A DNA stretch of 64,000 bases from Porphyra umbilicalis (GCA_002049455.2 KV918896.1:124001-188000); one strand, 5' to 3'. Counted from the stretch's first letter, positions 32,773 to 44,441 are shown. Notes: generated by a model from the sequence alone, not told the origin. Numbers and translations: made by a program.

Positions 32773-34002
32773 CCTTTGGTTGATTCTCTTCTGCCCACTG
32801 GATACTTTTTGAATCTAAACTTGGGCGCGACCTCTGTTCGATACACGGAGGAGTACGATAGAAATCGACGCTTTTGGCGTTGAAGGATTATTCCAGAGGC
32901 GTCGCAACAAGGCAGGGTGCAGCTTGCGAAGCGATGGCAAGCATGTGGGCGGGAGGGTGGTGGCGACGACCGCCGGACTAACAGACGCCATCACGACGGC
33001 GATAGCGGCGGCCGCCGCCACGCGGCGTGCGGCCCGGCAGGAGTGTAGCATGGCATATGGTAGCACTCATCCCACCTGCGCGGCGGCGGTCCGGTGCGCA
33101 CATGCCGGTGGCGCAGCAGGGGCATTGAGCAGGCGAGCTCTGCAGGCGAAGACCGACTGAGGCCCTTTCTTAGCATTTCTTTCGTTCATGTGACTCTTCG
33201 TGTGACGAGCTCTCATCTTGGAAAGGTCGCAGTGGGTTACCCCTTCGTGCAACAGTGTGACGCGGAATTTTTCCGATGAATTTAACGTAAGTGATTGCCG
33301 GTCCAAGGGCTGACTTCTAGCGCTCGGATGCTGGACTCGGCAGGGGCGCACACCGATGCTGCAGAACTCCGTGGTTCAACATATCCCATGAGGGCGACGC
33401 CTTTGTCGCCCTCACCTCGGTGCCGGTGCCTCGTTGCCGAGCCTGACAGCCTGGCATTGAACCCTCGGCGCCATCTCCGCAGAACAAAGATAGCGTCCCT
33501 GGATGGTCCATGCAGCAGGCAGTGCAGAGACGGGGAAGAAGTCCTGTGGCGGCGTAGCTTCGGCCCGTCATGATACCTGCAACGTACGCTTGTGTTCCGC
33601 TGCGGGCGTACTGAGGAGTCCTCGAATTTGTGCTGTCGTACAGAAGCGGCGACGGAGAGGCGGCCATCTGGCACAGGGCAGCTTAGGGGGCCAGCTGGTC
33701 ATTCGGACAAGGCTGGGGGGCGTGGGGCGTTGCCGACGAAGGAGGGAGATGTGGCCCGACTCGACTGTGGCATTGCTTTCGGCTGCAGCCAGCAGGAGGC
33801 GACGGACTCGAATATCCATCACACCAGTCGAAGTGAAATTGATTATTTCCAAGTTCGCACTTGAAAACGTTCGAGGTGACCAGCACGCTGCAAGGTCGAC
33901 GTGATCACATGAAGCAACGTCGGAAAGTTCTTTTCCGACGTTTATTTGTGTGATCACATGTGATCACATTGTTTCGCGTTGCAGCCAATAGCTGGCCGCC
34001 CC
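32773..34002. other. No recognised gene; one repeat end
   Basis: Contains a segment (33155-33207, with AGGCCCTTTCTTAGC and TTCGTTCATGTGAC) that is an inverted match of 34003-34053 and similar to 36740-36792, so probably an end of another copy of the transposon that follows. Otherwise only short unsupported frames. Confidence 0.5.
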
Positions 34003-34248
34003 ACATCGTCACATGAACCGTCACACGAACGAAGCCGCAGCTAAGAAAGGGCCTGATGCCCGTTTCAATTTTGCTTCCGCATTTATGGCGCGCCACACGC
34101 CACATGTGACAGGCTTGGAAAGCCCTGCGGGAGGCGCCACAGGCGTACATTCGCGAAAACGGACTTATGTTGGCACGCTTCTTCAAATACAGTACCGCTT
34201 ATTCAGTAAATACAACCGACACGACGTCATACGAAAGCCCAGTCGGCA

Positions 34249-35728
34249 GTGAAACCCGATCCGATGGGGTCGTCGTGTCAGAGCGTCGACGGCTCAACCA
34301 TGACATTCTTGGTCTACCAGCAGGCTGCTTTCACGAGTACTTCTGCGGCTGCTGTGCGTTTGCGACGGGGTGTTCTGTCGAGACAATTGGTAAACGACTT
34401 TCACACCACCCTCGTCACATACCCCGTGATCCGTGCTCGTCATGGACGCTTTTTTGAGCGCGCTGTGCGCATGCCAGAGCATTGCGTTTTGGGCCTGGTG
34501 GACGCGCTCCGCCCCCGCCTGCCGTCAAGTGGGCTTTCGGGTGAGATTCGGACGGCCATTGTATTGCGTTATCCAGGAGGGGGCAGCTACCTCGGTGCTG
34601 CCTTTGGTGTTTCTCCTTCAACGATGTACAACTTTCTGTGTGAATTGATTGATGCTGTCCACGCCTCCCCGACTTTGAACCTATGGTTTGACCTACGGGA
34701 ACCCGCGTGGCAGAGGAGGACTGCAAAAGGTATTGCTGATCCCCGAATTTTGTCCTGGGGGACAGAGACAGCGACTGACTCTGAATAAGAGCACTCTATT
34801 GGTTTAAAACGACAGTAAGACGGCATGCAAGCCTATAGAAAGCCCGCATTAAGTTCCAGGACCTTGCATCGAGCAGAACTCACTGTTTGTTGCTGCTTGA
34901 TCCGCTTTTCTTGGTACAGAGCAAGCTGCTCACGCGAGATCTTGAGATTTTCTACTCTCTCCTGGCCAGACGTGTGCAGAAAAGAAGAGAAGCTGATGTC
35001 GATTTCCAGGCTGTATGAGCACATGTAAGCAATCAGGAGCACCAAGTCAGTTCCAGGTGCGTATCTGGTTGGTGGAAAAAGTCGGTCCACAAGTCAGTCT
35101 CTGTCCACCAGGACAAATTTTGGGGATCAGCAATATACAGAGCAGTCGCAAGACGCCGTTCGACAACGTGCTGGGGGTCATCGACGGTATTGCGGTGCAG
35201 CAGGAGCAGACTTTGGCCATGGACGTGCCTTGTGTGGCGGACTACTAATCGCGTAAGGGGTTATATGCCTTCAACACGCACGCGATTTGTAACGCCAACT
35301 ACGAGTCTACTTGGATGAGTTGCAAGAGCCCCGGGTCGTGGCATGACTCGGCCGCCTTCACTACAACGGATTTGGGGAACATGCTCATGGACAACGACGA
35401 CCCCGTGACGGCGCAGTTGATTGCGGCGGGCTACTGCATCGTTGATGACGACGCCTACGCGGCTGGGGATTTTTTGGCGGTGCCGTGGCCTGGCGGCCGT
35501 GGTGGCGACCAATGGCGGGACAGCTACAATTTCTACCAGTCGTCTTGCCGCGTCCACATTGATCAAGCATTTGGTATGTTGGTTTGGCGGTGGGGTGTTT
35601 TTTGGCGCTCTTTGCGAGATCCCTTTTTGAAGAGACCGAGTATCATCGAGTATGCTTCAAACTGCACAGGCTGGCAAAGACGAACAACAGACCCGCTGCG
35701 CGTGTCTCTCTACCGGAGAGAGGGATAA
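34249..35728 (+). pseudogene. PIF/Harbinger-type DDE transposase, disrupted
   Basis: N-terminal part: a helical region with the helix-turn-helix-like YLGAAFGVSPSTMYNFLCEL (about 34585-34650). Catalytic part: NVLGVIDGIAVQQEQ (first D, about 35170), HAICNANYESTWMSCKSPGS and HDSAAF (about 35282-35360), IVDDDAYAAGDF (second D, about 35438), and IDQAFGMLVWRWGVFWRS, where the third acid of the family is normally Glu but here appears as Asp. A MITE (34733-35133) splits it; with one TA counted the frame continues across the site (TAKG then IQSSRKTPF). A TAA stop at 35246-35248 sits where the family has Tyr in YYSRKG. The 3' end after about 35640 seems frame-shifted (EYHRVCFKLHRLA reads in another frame). 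No ATG start is certain; 34264 is the first in frame. Confidence 0.75.
34733..35133. mobile_element. MITE with TA duplication (copy 1)
   Basis: 401 bp, inverted ends TTGCTGATCCCC...GGGGATCAGCAA extending over about 25 bp with AATTTTGTCC, flanked by TA (34731-34732, 35134-35135). TA suits a Tc1/mariner-type (Stowaway-like) element. Inserted in the Harbinger transposase. The interior includes a minus-strand frame with a charged helix (YQEKRIKQQQ), possibly a relic. Confidence 0.85.
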
Positions 35729-36284
35729 GCATGAAGGTTCGACCTCCTTCCTGTCTTTCTTTCCAGAAGCCGAAACAGAAATCAGGCTGTCTTTCTCCCG
35801 TCATACGCACCCTCGCTCCCCCGTGCTCCTTTCTTATTGCCCTTTTTCATAAACAAGACCTCCCTCAAACGTACGTTCTCATTTCCTCCGCCAGCGGCAT
35901 GCTCCCACTGCCATGCACACGCGCGCACCTCAACAACACACACGCTTGCACTCCTTGTTGTCCCTTGGTGAACATGTGAGGATGCAGCCTTGCAGGGAGC
36001 CTGCTTGCCGCAACAAAGGAAGGCACGAACAGAGCGCCTTGGCAGCAACGTTGATGCTGCCGTCGTCCACGTGGGCGACCAAGAACGCCACCGTCACTGA
36101 AGACAGCGGGGTCTCCCAAGGCAGTAGGAAACCGCAACTCAGGCGACGGATCAGGGGGTGGCGGGGGAACGGGGGGACGGCACCAAAACCACAAAGGGTG
36201 CGGCGGGGACGACGGGAGAGAAGTAAGAAAGTGTTTACAAAAAGAGGGCGTGCCAAAGGCGCGAGAGTCTTGTGGGGGCGGGCG

Positions 36285-36470
36285 AGGTGATGGGTGCCGG
36301 CATGACGGTGGGAGCGGGCGAGGTGGGCGGTGCCGTCGTGACGGTGGAAGCCGGCGAGGTGGTCGGTGCCGGCGCGGCGGTTGGAGCCGGCGAGGTGGTG
36401 GGTGCCGGCGTGGCGGTGAGCCGGCGAAGTGGTGGGTGCCGGCGTGCCGGTCGGAGCGGGCGATGTCGTG
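36285..36470. repeat. 36-bp minisatellite, about five units
   Basis: Units read GGTGCCGGC-GACGGTG-GAGC-GGCGAGGTGGT. Plus-strand translation gives 12-residue repeats of the type VGAGEVVGAGMT; minus strand gives Pro/Thr/Ser/Ala repeats. GC-rich against a more balanced surround. Confidence 0.75.
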
Positions 36471-36792
36471 GAGGTGCGCGCGGTGCGCAACACAGCGCAG
36501 CGGCGTTCACTCCCGCTCTGTCTATCGCCGAGTCTAGGACTCCTCCCTTGAAAACTGAGTGTTAAGTCGCCCAGGGCTGACTAAGTCCCCTAATCGACCA
36601 TACATCGGCGAACATTGTGGCGCAACCTCCGAGTCCTCGCTTCGGAAGTCGGCGCCACATGTGGCGCCGGCCACATCGTTCCACCAATGGGAGCAACTCC
36701 ACATCCGAAGTGGCGCGCACCAAAGCAAACTTGAAACGCGCCTCAGGCCCGTTTCGGGACACAGGCAGGCATTTATGACGACGTATGTGACC

Positions 36793-37671
36793 AACATTGT
36801 CGAACGCTGAATGGCTGAATTATGCCACCCGTTTCATTTGGCCAGGCCGAACCCAGGAATCTTCTCGTTCGAGGACACACGCCATCGGATGGGGATTTCT
36901 GATCATTTCCCGATGAGGCCTCACGGTGCCATCCGATCGTCTGCAAAGCGTGTGACAACACGCTCAGCCCACCCCACCCAGTTGGGGGGAGGGCGAGCCA
37001 AACCGTGTCGCCGGGTAGTCCTGTCGGGGAGTACCCGCCCCGGAAGAAAACCCCGAAGAGCACACACGCACGGCGTCGACCGGGGGAAGGCGCCCCGAGC
37101 GACAAACACGAGTTGTGTGACCGGAAGTTTACCTGCCCGCGTCGAAGGCCTCGAGGCGACACTCACGCCTCACCCTCTTATCCCATCCGTTCCCCTCGGA
37201 CCCTCAGAAAGCCCTCCTCAGACACCCTCAAAGGACCCTCGGAAAACCCTCCCCTCAGGGCCCACGGGGCCCATAACCCGGAGGACGGCCGAAGCTTCGA
37301 ATACTGCCTTGAGTAGAGGCGGGGGAAGGGTGCTACGTGACACCCTCGCGGCGCCCCGGGGTCAGGGGCGCGAAGTAACATAAGTCGATAATCCAAGTTG
37401 GGTTTACACAAAATTAGGCCGTTAAGTAGGGGCCCGCTCGGGAGGGTTACGAATCCCAGGGAAGCATTGGGATTGCGGTTGTGGTCGGTGAGCCACGAGG
37501 TGATCACAAGTGGGTCGCCAACGGAACAATTTGAAATATGTGGTAGTGGGACATATTTCCGGGGAATCTGGTTGCCCGAGTATGATGGCCATGTGATGGA
37601 CCGTCACAACTCCCCTTCAAATAATCTACAGACAAAGTAGGGCTGATGGTTTCTGAAACCCTGAACGATAA
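36793..37671. other. No recognised gene
   Basis: Contains a GC-rich block (about 36950-37380) rich in CCCTC/GAGGG steps with an open frame of low support, then balanced sequence. A solo LTR was considered for 36950-37380 but not supported. Confidence 0.45.
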
Positions 37672-38140
37672 TTCCCTGGACTTTAGCCTAGGGTGCTTCC
37701 TCACACCCGCACGTCGAACAAAAAGTCCTTTTTCTATTGCACGTTGCGGGAGTACTTAAAAAAACGTTTTTGGCGGTCCGTTTGTCTCCCTACGCCGTTG
37801 GAGGACGTCCTTCGGCGCTTTCTTGACTATGGGAACATGCGCCGGGGCTGCCCGCATCTTTCTGTGAAGTTGCTAGAGGTGGCGACGTCTTCATCGCCCG
37901 TACGGTCCTCGGAAGCAGAATCGTGGTTAAAAAGGTGCGTGAGGGCAGGTGCGGCGTTTACGGGGTCGTGGGGGCAGGTGGACGCGGCCACGAACCACCA
38001 TGATGACGCAATTCCGCGGTAGTTGGCCAGAGTCGGGCTCTGCGGGCCATGTGGGAGAGGTCGGTTTTGATTCTTCAAACAGAGGGTCGTGTCGGCGCTA
38101 AATGCGCTGCGGCCTGCGTGGTCGCGTCCCTTCCCGCAAC
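37672..38140 (+). repeat. Left long inverted repeat
   Basis: Shares with the right arm TTGACTATGGGAACATGCG, GCTAGAGGTGGCGACGTC and AAATCGTGGTTAAAAAGGT-like blocks in inverted order. Similarity stops near TTCCCGCAAC. Confidence 0.85.
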
Positions 38141-39006
38141 ACCCGCGCGCGGCGGGTGGGGGCGGCGGCCACCGCCGCTGGCGGTGTTGCCGCCGCGCCT
38201 GCCGCCGACGCGGCGGTGAGCAGTGGACGACCGTGCGCACAACGAGCGCCCGCACACGGCAGCGAGTGGCGGCCGCGGCCGCGCCGGCCGTCGCCGCGGC
38301 GGCCGCGGCCGCAGCGGTGCCGGCGGCGGCGGCGGCGGCGGCGTGGCGCCCCTGATATTTTCTCGCTCCACCCCGCCGCCCGCCCCTCCGCGTCATCGAC
38401 GGCTTCTTCCCCCCCCCTCCCCCTCTGTGGCCCCACTTACCCCCCCTCCCCATCCACCGCGTCGCCGCCGCGCACGTGCGCATCGCGCAGCTCGGCCTCG
38501 AGTCTGCGCTGCGGCGAGCGACGAATGGCCAGCCAGCGTCGGCCGGCGGTTGCTCGGATGGTGGCGGCCGTGCCTTGGTGGCAGCCGCCGCCCGCAAAGG
38601 CGGTGGCGGCCGCTGCTGACCCTCCGGTGGGTGCGGCAGGAGCCCCTCGCGGCGATCACCTATCCCCCCTCGGACGAAGACACAGCGCTGGTCTTCGAGG
38701 AGCGTGCGGGCGGCCGCTACCCACCAGTGGGCGGGTACCCCCCCGACGGCAGCAGCTGCCGCTCGTGTGGGCCGCGGTGGACGCCGCGGCGGCGGTGGGC
38801 GGAGCGCCCCCTACGCCAGCAAGCGGTGGTCACGTCGGCGACCGCCATCACCGCCGCCATGGCCGCCTTCCTCGTCTCCTTTTTCTGATCTCCCGCTCGT
38901 ACGTGCGCTCCCAAGCGGCGCCGGTCGTGCAGGTGACGCTCACCCGGGAGGCGGTGCTCGACTTGCCTATGTATCTTTCGTCGTGTGAAAACAGTTCTAT
39001 CGTTTT
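38141..39006. other. GC-rich region, no recognised gene
   Basis: Very rich in GCC/GGC steps, with open frames on both strands. One plus-strand frame contains a more protein-like piece (SDEDTALVFEERAGGRY, about 38670) and ends with a hydrophobic stretch (AITAAMAAFLVSFF), but coding is not shown. Confidence 0.4.
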
Positions 39007-39507
39007 GCAAGTCCAGGGTGTTTTCGCGAACGCGCTTTCAGTTATTGATAACTATTGAGAAAAGAAACCATCATTGATGATTTCGTCGAAATCTTACAAC
39101 CCTGGCGTGCGCGTCTTCTTCGCTCTGTGCGCGCGCCCCGCCGCCGCGCCAGCCGCCGCCGCCGGGTGCGGCCCCGCCAACCCACCCCCGCTGGATACCC
39201 CACCGCTCCTTCCCGCCGCGGGCCGCCGCAGGCGGTGCTCCTTGACCGTCTTGGGGTCCCCCCCTCCCCCCCCCCCTCCCACATCGGCCCCGCTGGCACG
39301 GGCGGGATGGCCGCCGCGCGTCGCCCCCCCCCGCCGCCCCCCTCGCCGTGGCGGTCGCCTTTGCGACCGCCCTCCCCCTCCCCCTCCGCCCCCCCCCACC
39401 GGCGCGGCTCTTGGCGGCGGGCGACCGGCGGTGGTGTCCCCCCCCCCCCTCCCCCCGTGCCGGCGGCGACCCCCCCTCCCCCCGGCGCGCCGTCGTGGAC
39501 CCCCCCG

Positions 39508-39666
39508 ATGATGCTCAACTTGCGCAAGGGGCGGCGGACGATGGAGGGCCCGCCCGGGTCCCCCCCCGGCTCACGCTCCATCCAAGGCCACTTTTTCCGC
39601 ATCGACGCGTCGGACGAGGGGGCCCTCCACGTTCTCTCTCCGCCGACCCGCGGGGAAGCGTGGGGG

Positions 39667-39697
<31 letters not shown>

Positions 39698-39766
39698 ACC
39701 GCGACGGGGAGGGGGAGGGGGATGGCGACGGCGGCGGCGGCGACCGCGGCAGCAGTCGCGGCGGTC

Positions 39767-39797
<31 letters not shown>

Positions 39798-40062
39798 GTG
39801 GGCGCGGGGCACGCGGCGCGGGAGACTCCCCCCGGGGGCCGACATGGAGGACCTGCGCCTCGGCGGCCTCGGCCGCCGCCGCCGCCGCGGCGCCATGGCC
39901 GAAACGCGGGCGGGCGGCGAGGAGGCCACCGACGAGGAGCCCCGCAAGTGGTCCAAGCGCTCCGAGGCGGCGCGCCGGCGGTGGGCCGACCCCGCTTACC
40001 GAAAAAAGATGCTCTCGCTGCGGGCAGAGAAGAAGGCGGCGGTCACCGCTGCCGCCGACGCT

Positions 40063-40094
<32 letters not shown>

Positions 40095-40445
40095 GGCGGT
40101 CGGGAGCACCTCCCCCCCCCCGGCGGGTGTGCGACCGACGCCCCCCCCCCGCCGCCGACGGGGAGCCCGCCCGCGGCGGCCGCGGGCGGGTGACGATCGG
40201 CGCCCTCGACTCGATTACGCTCGTTGACGACGCAACGGCCAAGCGCATCAATGATTACGCGCGGGGCAACGCGCGGCGGCGGGAAAAGTTAACCGCCTTC
40301 CACGCCGCCAAGGCGGAGTGGATGGAGCGCCGCCTCGCGGGGGGGGCCGCGGCGCGCGCGCGGCGGGGCGACGACGAGTGGGCCCGCGCGCGGTCGGACC
40401 GGCGGCGGGCGGCGGCGCGCGAGGAGCACCGCCGGCGGCGGGGGG

Positions 40446-40508
<63 letters not shown>

Positions 40509-40562
40509 GGGGGGGGGCGGCGGCGACGGCGGCGACGCATCCGGCGGGCGCCCCTCGCTGCA

Positions 40563-40593
<31 letters not shown>

Positions 40594-41572
40594 GTGGGCC
40601 CGGCCGCCGGCGGCGTCGACGTGGCCGCCGCGCGGGATGCCTACCTCAACTCCCTCGCGACGGGCGGGGTGGCGGCGACCGCCGCCGTTGCCGTCACGGC
40701 CGACGATGCGGCGGCGGTGGGGGTGGCGGGGGCGGTGGCGACCGACGCCCCCGGCGGCGGCCACGAGCGGCCGCCGGCGGCCGCCGTCGACGCGGCGGAC
40801 GACTCCCTCCCCCCCCGCCTGGCGTGGTGGGAGCCCCCCGCCGACGCAGACGCCGACGGCCTCGACGGCGGTCCCGTCGACGGTCCCACCCCCACCGACG
40901 GCACGGCCGACGCCGACGGCACGGCCGACGCCAACGGTGCCGGCGGCGGTGTGGCACCACCGCCGCCGCCCCCTCGCCGCCGCCGCGGGCGTCTGCGCAA
41001 GGCCACCGCCGAGTCGGGGGACCCCCTCCCCCCGGCGCCCCCCCCCGTCGCCTGGTGGGAGCCCCCCGATGGCCTCGACGGCGACGCGGTGACGGACGTT
41101 CGCAACGCCCCCCGGCGGCAGCGTGGGCGCCCGCGCCTCCCCGCCACTGCCGCCGCCGTCGCGGCGGCGGCGGCGGCTGCGGCGGCTTTGGGCGGCGCGG
41201 CGGTGGTCACCCCCGCGGCCACGGCCGACGCGGCGCCACGCAAGCGCCGCGGGCGGCCGCGCGGCTCCACGTCGGCCGACCGGGGCAGCGACGGCGGGGC
41301 CCCCCCCCCCGGCGGGGCCGCCCGCGCAACGCGCGGGCGCCCGCGTCGGCCGCCGCCGGCGGCGCCTCGTGCGCGCTCCCGTGGCGCGGCGGCGACGCGT
41401 GCGCGCTGCCCCGCCGGGGGGGGGAGCGGTGCAACTTGCCGCTGCGGGGGGGGGGCGCGTGCGCGCTGCCGCGGGGGGGGGGGCGCCGCCGCGTGCGCCT
41501 AGGGGGGGGGGGGAGGAGGACCCAGAGCCCGAGCAGGCGTGGCTGGTCGAGACGGGGCCGTGGGCCGCGTGA
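39508..41572 (+). CDS. AT-hook protein with NUMOD3-like motif, frame interrupted at homopolymers
   Basis: A plus-strand gene is suggested by several AT-hook motifs that bind the minor groove of AT-rich DNA: RRRRGRLRK (about 40975), RRQRGRPRLP (about 41112), RKRRGRPRGS (about 41238) and TRGRPRRP (about 41330). Upstream, SKRSEAARRRWADPAYRKKM (about 39955) resembles the NUMOD3 DNA-binding repeat. Between them is a charged helix region (TAKRINDYARGNARRREKL, about 40230). The motif AWWEPP occurs twice (about 40823 and 41050), and the end reads EQAWLVETGPWAA. These pieces lie in different frames that switch at long poly-Ala codon runs and G or C runs, so base-count errors, introns or decay are all possible. 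Start unknown. The long minus-strand frame over the same DNA looks like a shadow. Confidence 0.45.
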
Positions 41573-43308
41573 GCGTCGTGGTGGGGGGAAGGGGGGCGGA
41601 AGGAGCCGACGCCCCGCTGGCAGGGCAGGCACGGGTGGGGGCGCCGTGACGGGGGGTGGTGCAGGAGGGCGGCGGGGGGGGGGGGGGGGGGGCTGGCTGC
41701 GCGGCGCAGATGCGCCGCGGGCGGATGTCGTGCGGGGGAAAGGCGCGGCGCCCCACGGGGGCGCGGCGCGTACGAGACAGCGTGGTCACACCCATTATCT
41801 CTCTGGTGTCGGCGCACTGGTTGGTGGTGCGTGGCATCGTCTAGAGCCCACCCTTCCCCTGCGCTCGCCGGTACACGCGGGCGGCAGCCGCCGCATAAAA
41901 AAACAAGACACCAGGTATCCGCGAGCCACAGGAACCACAAAGAGTGCAGGCGGGTGAGTCGTCTCGACCATCGACGCGACTGCCCGCCGCCGTGGCCGAC
42001 GGGGCCAGCCGACGCGCAGGGGGTGCCCTGACCCCCACCCGTGTCAGGCGGCCGCTGCCGCAGCGCCGCCGCGCCCGCACACGGCGTCCGCCCCGTGGCG
42101 CCCGCCGCTCCGCGCGTCGACGCGCCCGCCGCACCGGCTGCGGCCTTGTATCCTCTCACATTCCCCCGCACACGGCTCCCCCGACACGCACCATCACCGC
42201 CTCCATCTCCTCTGCCGTCAGCCGCGACCGCGGCGGCGCCCTGTCCAACCGCACCGACGGGTGGCGCGCGGCGGGCGACGGCCCCAGCCGGGGCTCGATC
42301 GTCGCCACCGACGTTGGGGGCACTACGTCGGCACAGCGGGGTGGCGGGAGCGGGCCATCCAGGACGGGCCCGTGGCACGGGGGGGGGGGGCAGGAGGGGG
42401 GCGGGGGGGGGGCAAGAGCACCAGCGCCGCCGTCGTCACCGGCGGCAGCGGCGGGCACGGGTGCGGGGGTGCCCGCCCCAGGCACAAGCACGGCGCGGGG
42501 AGCACGGGGATCGCACAACAACCGGGTGTGAGTGAGTGCCGCTCGACCGTCGCCGAGCCGCGAGAAGCTCGGCCAGCAGGCCGCCCGTAGGGGTCGCCCC
42601 CCCCCCTCCGTACAGCCCCTCGACGAGCGCGGGTCACCGCCCCCCCCCACCCGCGGCCACCCGCGCCGCAGCGAGCTGCCCCCGCACCACCCAATCCCAC
42701 CACGCCCCCCCTTCCACGCACACGGCGGTCGACGACGGCCCCCCCCCCCTCCCAACCGTACCGTCCTTGTCGCCCACCTCGGCGCCGGAGCCCGCCACGG
42801 ACGCCCCCCCCCCCGCCCCAGCCGGCCACGGCGACAGCGGCACCGCCGGAGAGCCCCCCCGCCGGCCTTGCGCAGCGCGTGACGGAAGCGCACCAGCGGC
42901 GCATAGGCGGCGCGGGCAGCCATGGCCGCTAGTGACAGCGGTGGCGGCGGCAGCGGCGGGCGGCGGCGGCGCGGGGGGGGGGGAGCGCCCGACCAGGGGG
43001 CGACCACGTGCGGGACCGCGCACCACGATGGAAGGGCGCACGAGCGGGGGCGGCGGCGGATCAAAGGAGCAGAGAAGGGGGGGGGGACGGGGGGGGAAGG
43101 GGGAGGGGATGGGGGGGGAAGGGGGAGGGGGCGGGGGGGGAAGGGGGAGGGGAGGGGGTGGGCGACAGACCCCACGACCGACGCGGCAGACGCGGGCGGC
43201 GGCGGCACAGCGCTGGAAAGCGGGATCTCTACAGCCAGTTCTTCCTCTCGGGAAAGGTCCCCCCTAGTTCCGATTAGGCCCCCTAGTTAGTCCTATCCCA
43301 CCGAACCC
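41573..43308. other. GC-rich region with G/C homopolymers, no recognised gene
   Basis: Contains many runs of 8 or more G or C (41670-41690, 42378-42412, 42970, 43075-43155). Open frames exist on both strands but all are low-complexity Arg/Gly/Pro/Ala. Confidence 0.5.
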
Positions 43309-43375
43309 ACTGAAAGGCGCGTTCGCGAAAACACCCTGGACTTGCCATGCCGCCGGGTTCAATTAAACCAACCTA

Positions 43376-43816
43376 TTGCTGATCCCCCAATTCTGTCCTC
43401 ATCGACCAGGAACGGTTCCTGGCGGTACGGTTCTTGTGGAACTGGCCATCTATTGGTTAAACGCAGCGGTAAACAGCTGCTCAGCACGAATCTGAGACGT
43501 CCTATTGGCTCTCCCACCGCCACTTCCGTGCAGAACCGAGATCCTTCTTTTTCTTGGGATTTTCTTCCGATCCCTTCCGTGTCAAGGGAGCAACCGGCCC
43601 GCAATCGTTGGGATATCGAGATTTTCTGGGAGATACGCAGAAAAGTGCAGAAAAACGAAGGCGTCGATTGTGCGATTGGGGGCCGTACGGGCACATTCTG
43701 TAAAGATCGGGCCGGACATGCACTGCTGTCGGACTGCTCGACCAATGAGAGATCTGCATTCATTGCCGTTCCACTACCGTTCCGGGGCGATGAGGACAGA
43801 ATTGGGGGATCAGCAA
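43376..43816. mobile_element. MITE with TA duplication (copy 2)
   Basis: 441 bp, ends TTGCTGATCCCCCAATT...AATTGGGGGATCAGCAA, flanked by TA (43374-43375, 43817-43818). Same family as 34733-35133; both share CTATTGGTT-AAA near the left and a GAGATTTTCT...GTGCAGAAAA segment in the middle. Confidence 0.85.
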
Positions 43817-43952
43817 TATAACCACCGCGATCTCGGGGACACTGCCTTCACCTCTGCGCTGTGTGCGAGACACAAGCACCCCGCCGGCTTACGTGTGACA
43901 AACGGACCCCACAGACCCCACACTGCACGCCGCCGCTACACCAATGTCCTCA

Positions 43953-44029
43953 TCACACAATCCCCACAGGCCCATCCTCCTCCTCGTCATCTTCTTCGTC
44001 CGACTCGCCCACGTTGTAATCATCGTCAT
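43953..44029 (-). pseudogene. C-terminal end of a minus-strand gene split by Gypsy-2B
   Basis: Minus-strand reading gives an acidic tail, DYNVGESDEEDDEEEDGPVG, ending in TGA at 43953-43955. The upstream part lies at 52755-52956 on the other side of Gypsy-2B. Across the single target site (GTCAT; ATGAC on this strand) the frame continues from SDSGN into DDDYNV, which supports a once continuous gene. The product is not recognised. Confidence 0.6.
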
Positions 44030-44424
44030 TGTAGCATATCTCTGCTACCAATTGGCAATTAGCCACGAGTAGCCCCCTTGACTTGCCAAATCCACGGATG
44101 TATGTGACTCGGCTTGTGGCACGCCCTTTGGGGGGTTACTTCCGCATTGTTTATTTTTTATTTGCTTGTTTGCTTGCCTGTCTTATCTGTCTGCCGGCAC
44201 TCATTACGATCGCTTGATCGGATGGTCGATCGACCAGTGCCGTTGTTTGTATTAAACCACCGTGGGTCCGGGGTCGCCGTCGTGGGCACCACCCGGCTCC
44301 CCATCGGATGCCCTTCAACAAAAGGTCTTTCTTCCTCGCCGCGACGGCGATAGAACTCGCTTTATTGCTTGGCTACGGTCGGTCTCAGTACACTGGTAAT
44401 TGAACTAACGTTATTAATACCACA
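44030..44424 (+). repeat. Gypsy-2B 5' LTR (395 bp)
   Basis: TGTAGCATATC...AATACCACA. Contains a T-rich stretch (TTTATTTTTTATTTG, about 44149) and GTATTAAACC (about 44249). Confidence 0.93.
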
Positions 44425-44426
44425 TT

Positions 44427-44441
44427 TGGTGGAGCAGCAGG
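44427..44441 (+). promoter_or_regulatory. Gypsy-2B primer-binding site
   Basis: After the LTR and TT comes TGGTGGAGCAGCAGG. It shares its first seven bases with the Gypsy-1 site (TGGTGGA), which suggests a similar tRNA acceptor end; the tRNA was not identified. Confidence 0.65.

Larger units (their letters stand above)
34003..36792 (+). mobile_element. PIF/Harbinger-like DNA transposon, degraded
   Basis: Diverged inverted repeats of about 90 bp (34003-34100 and 36700-36792; shared GTCACAT, GGGCCTGA/GAGGC and TTTCAA-TTTGCTT) flank a transposase relic (34249-35728). A clear 3-bp duplication was not found, so the exact ends are uncertain. A MITE lies inside the transposase and a 36-bp minisatellite in the 3' part. 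Confidence 0.6.
39007..43345. repeat. Unit bounded by 36-bp inverted repeats
   Basis: 39007-39042 and 43309-43345 are inverted copies (core GTCCAGGGTGTTTTCGCG) with one length difference. They bracket the AT-hook gene region. No target duplication is seen. It may be a small DNA transposon carrying that gene, nested in the larger inverted-repeat element. Confidence 0.6.

Noticed and set aside
36950-37382. Solo LTR (TGTGACAACACG...GTAACA)
   Set aside because: No second copy in the window and no target duplication.
40255-42378. 707-residue minus-strand open frame
   Set aside because: Low-complexity Arg/Pro/Ala with no motif, overlying the plus-strand AT-hook region; best explained as a shadow of very GC-rich DNA.
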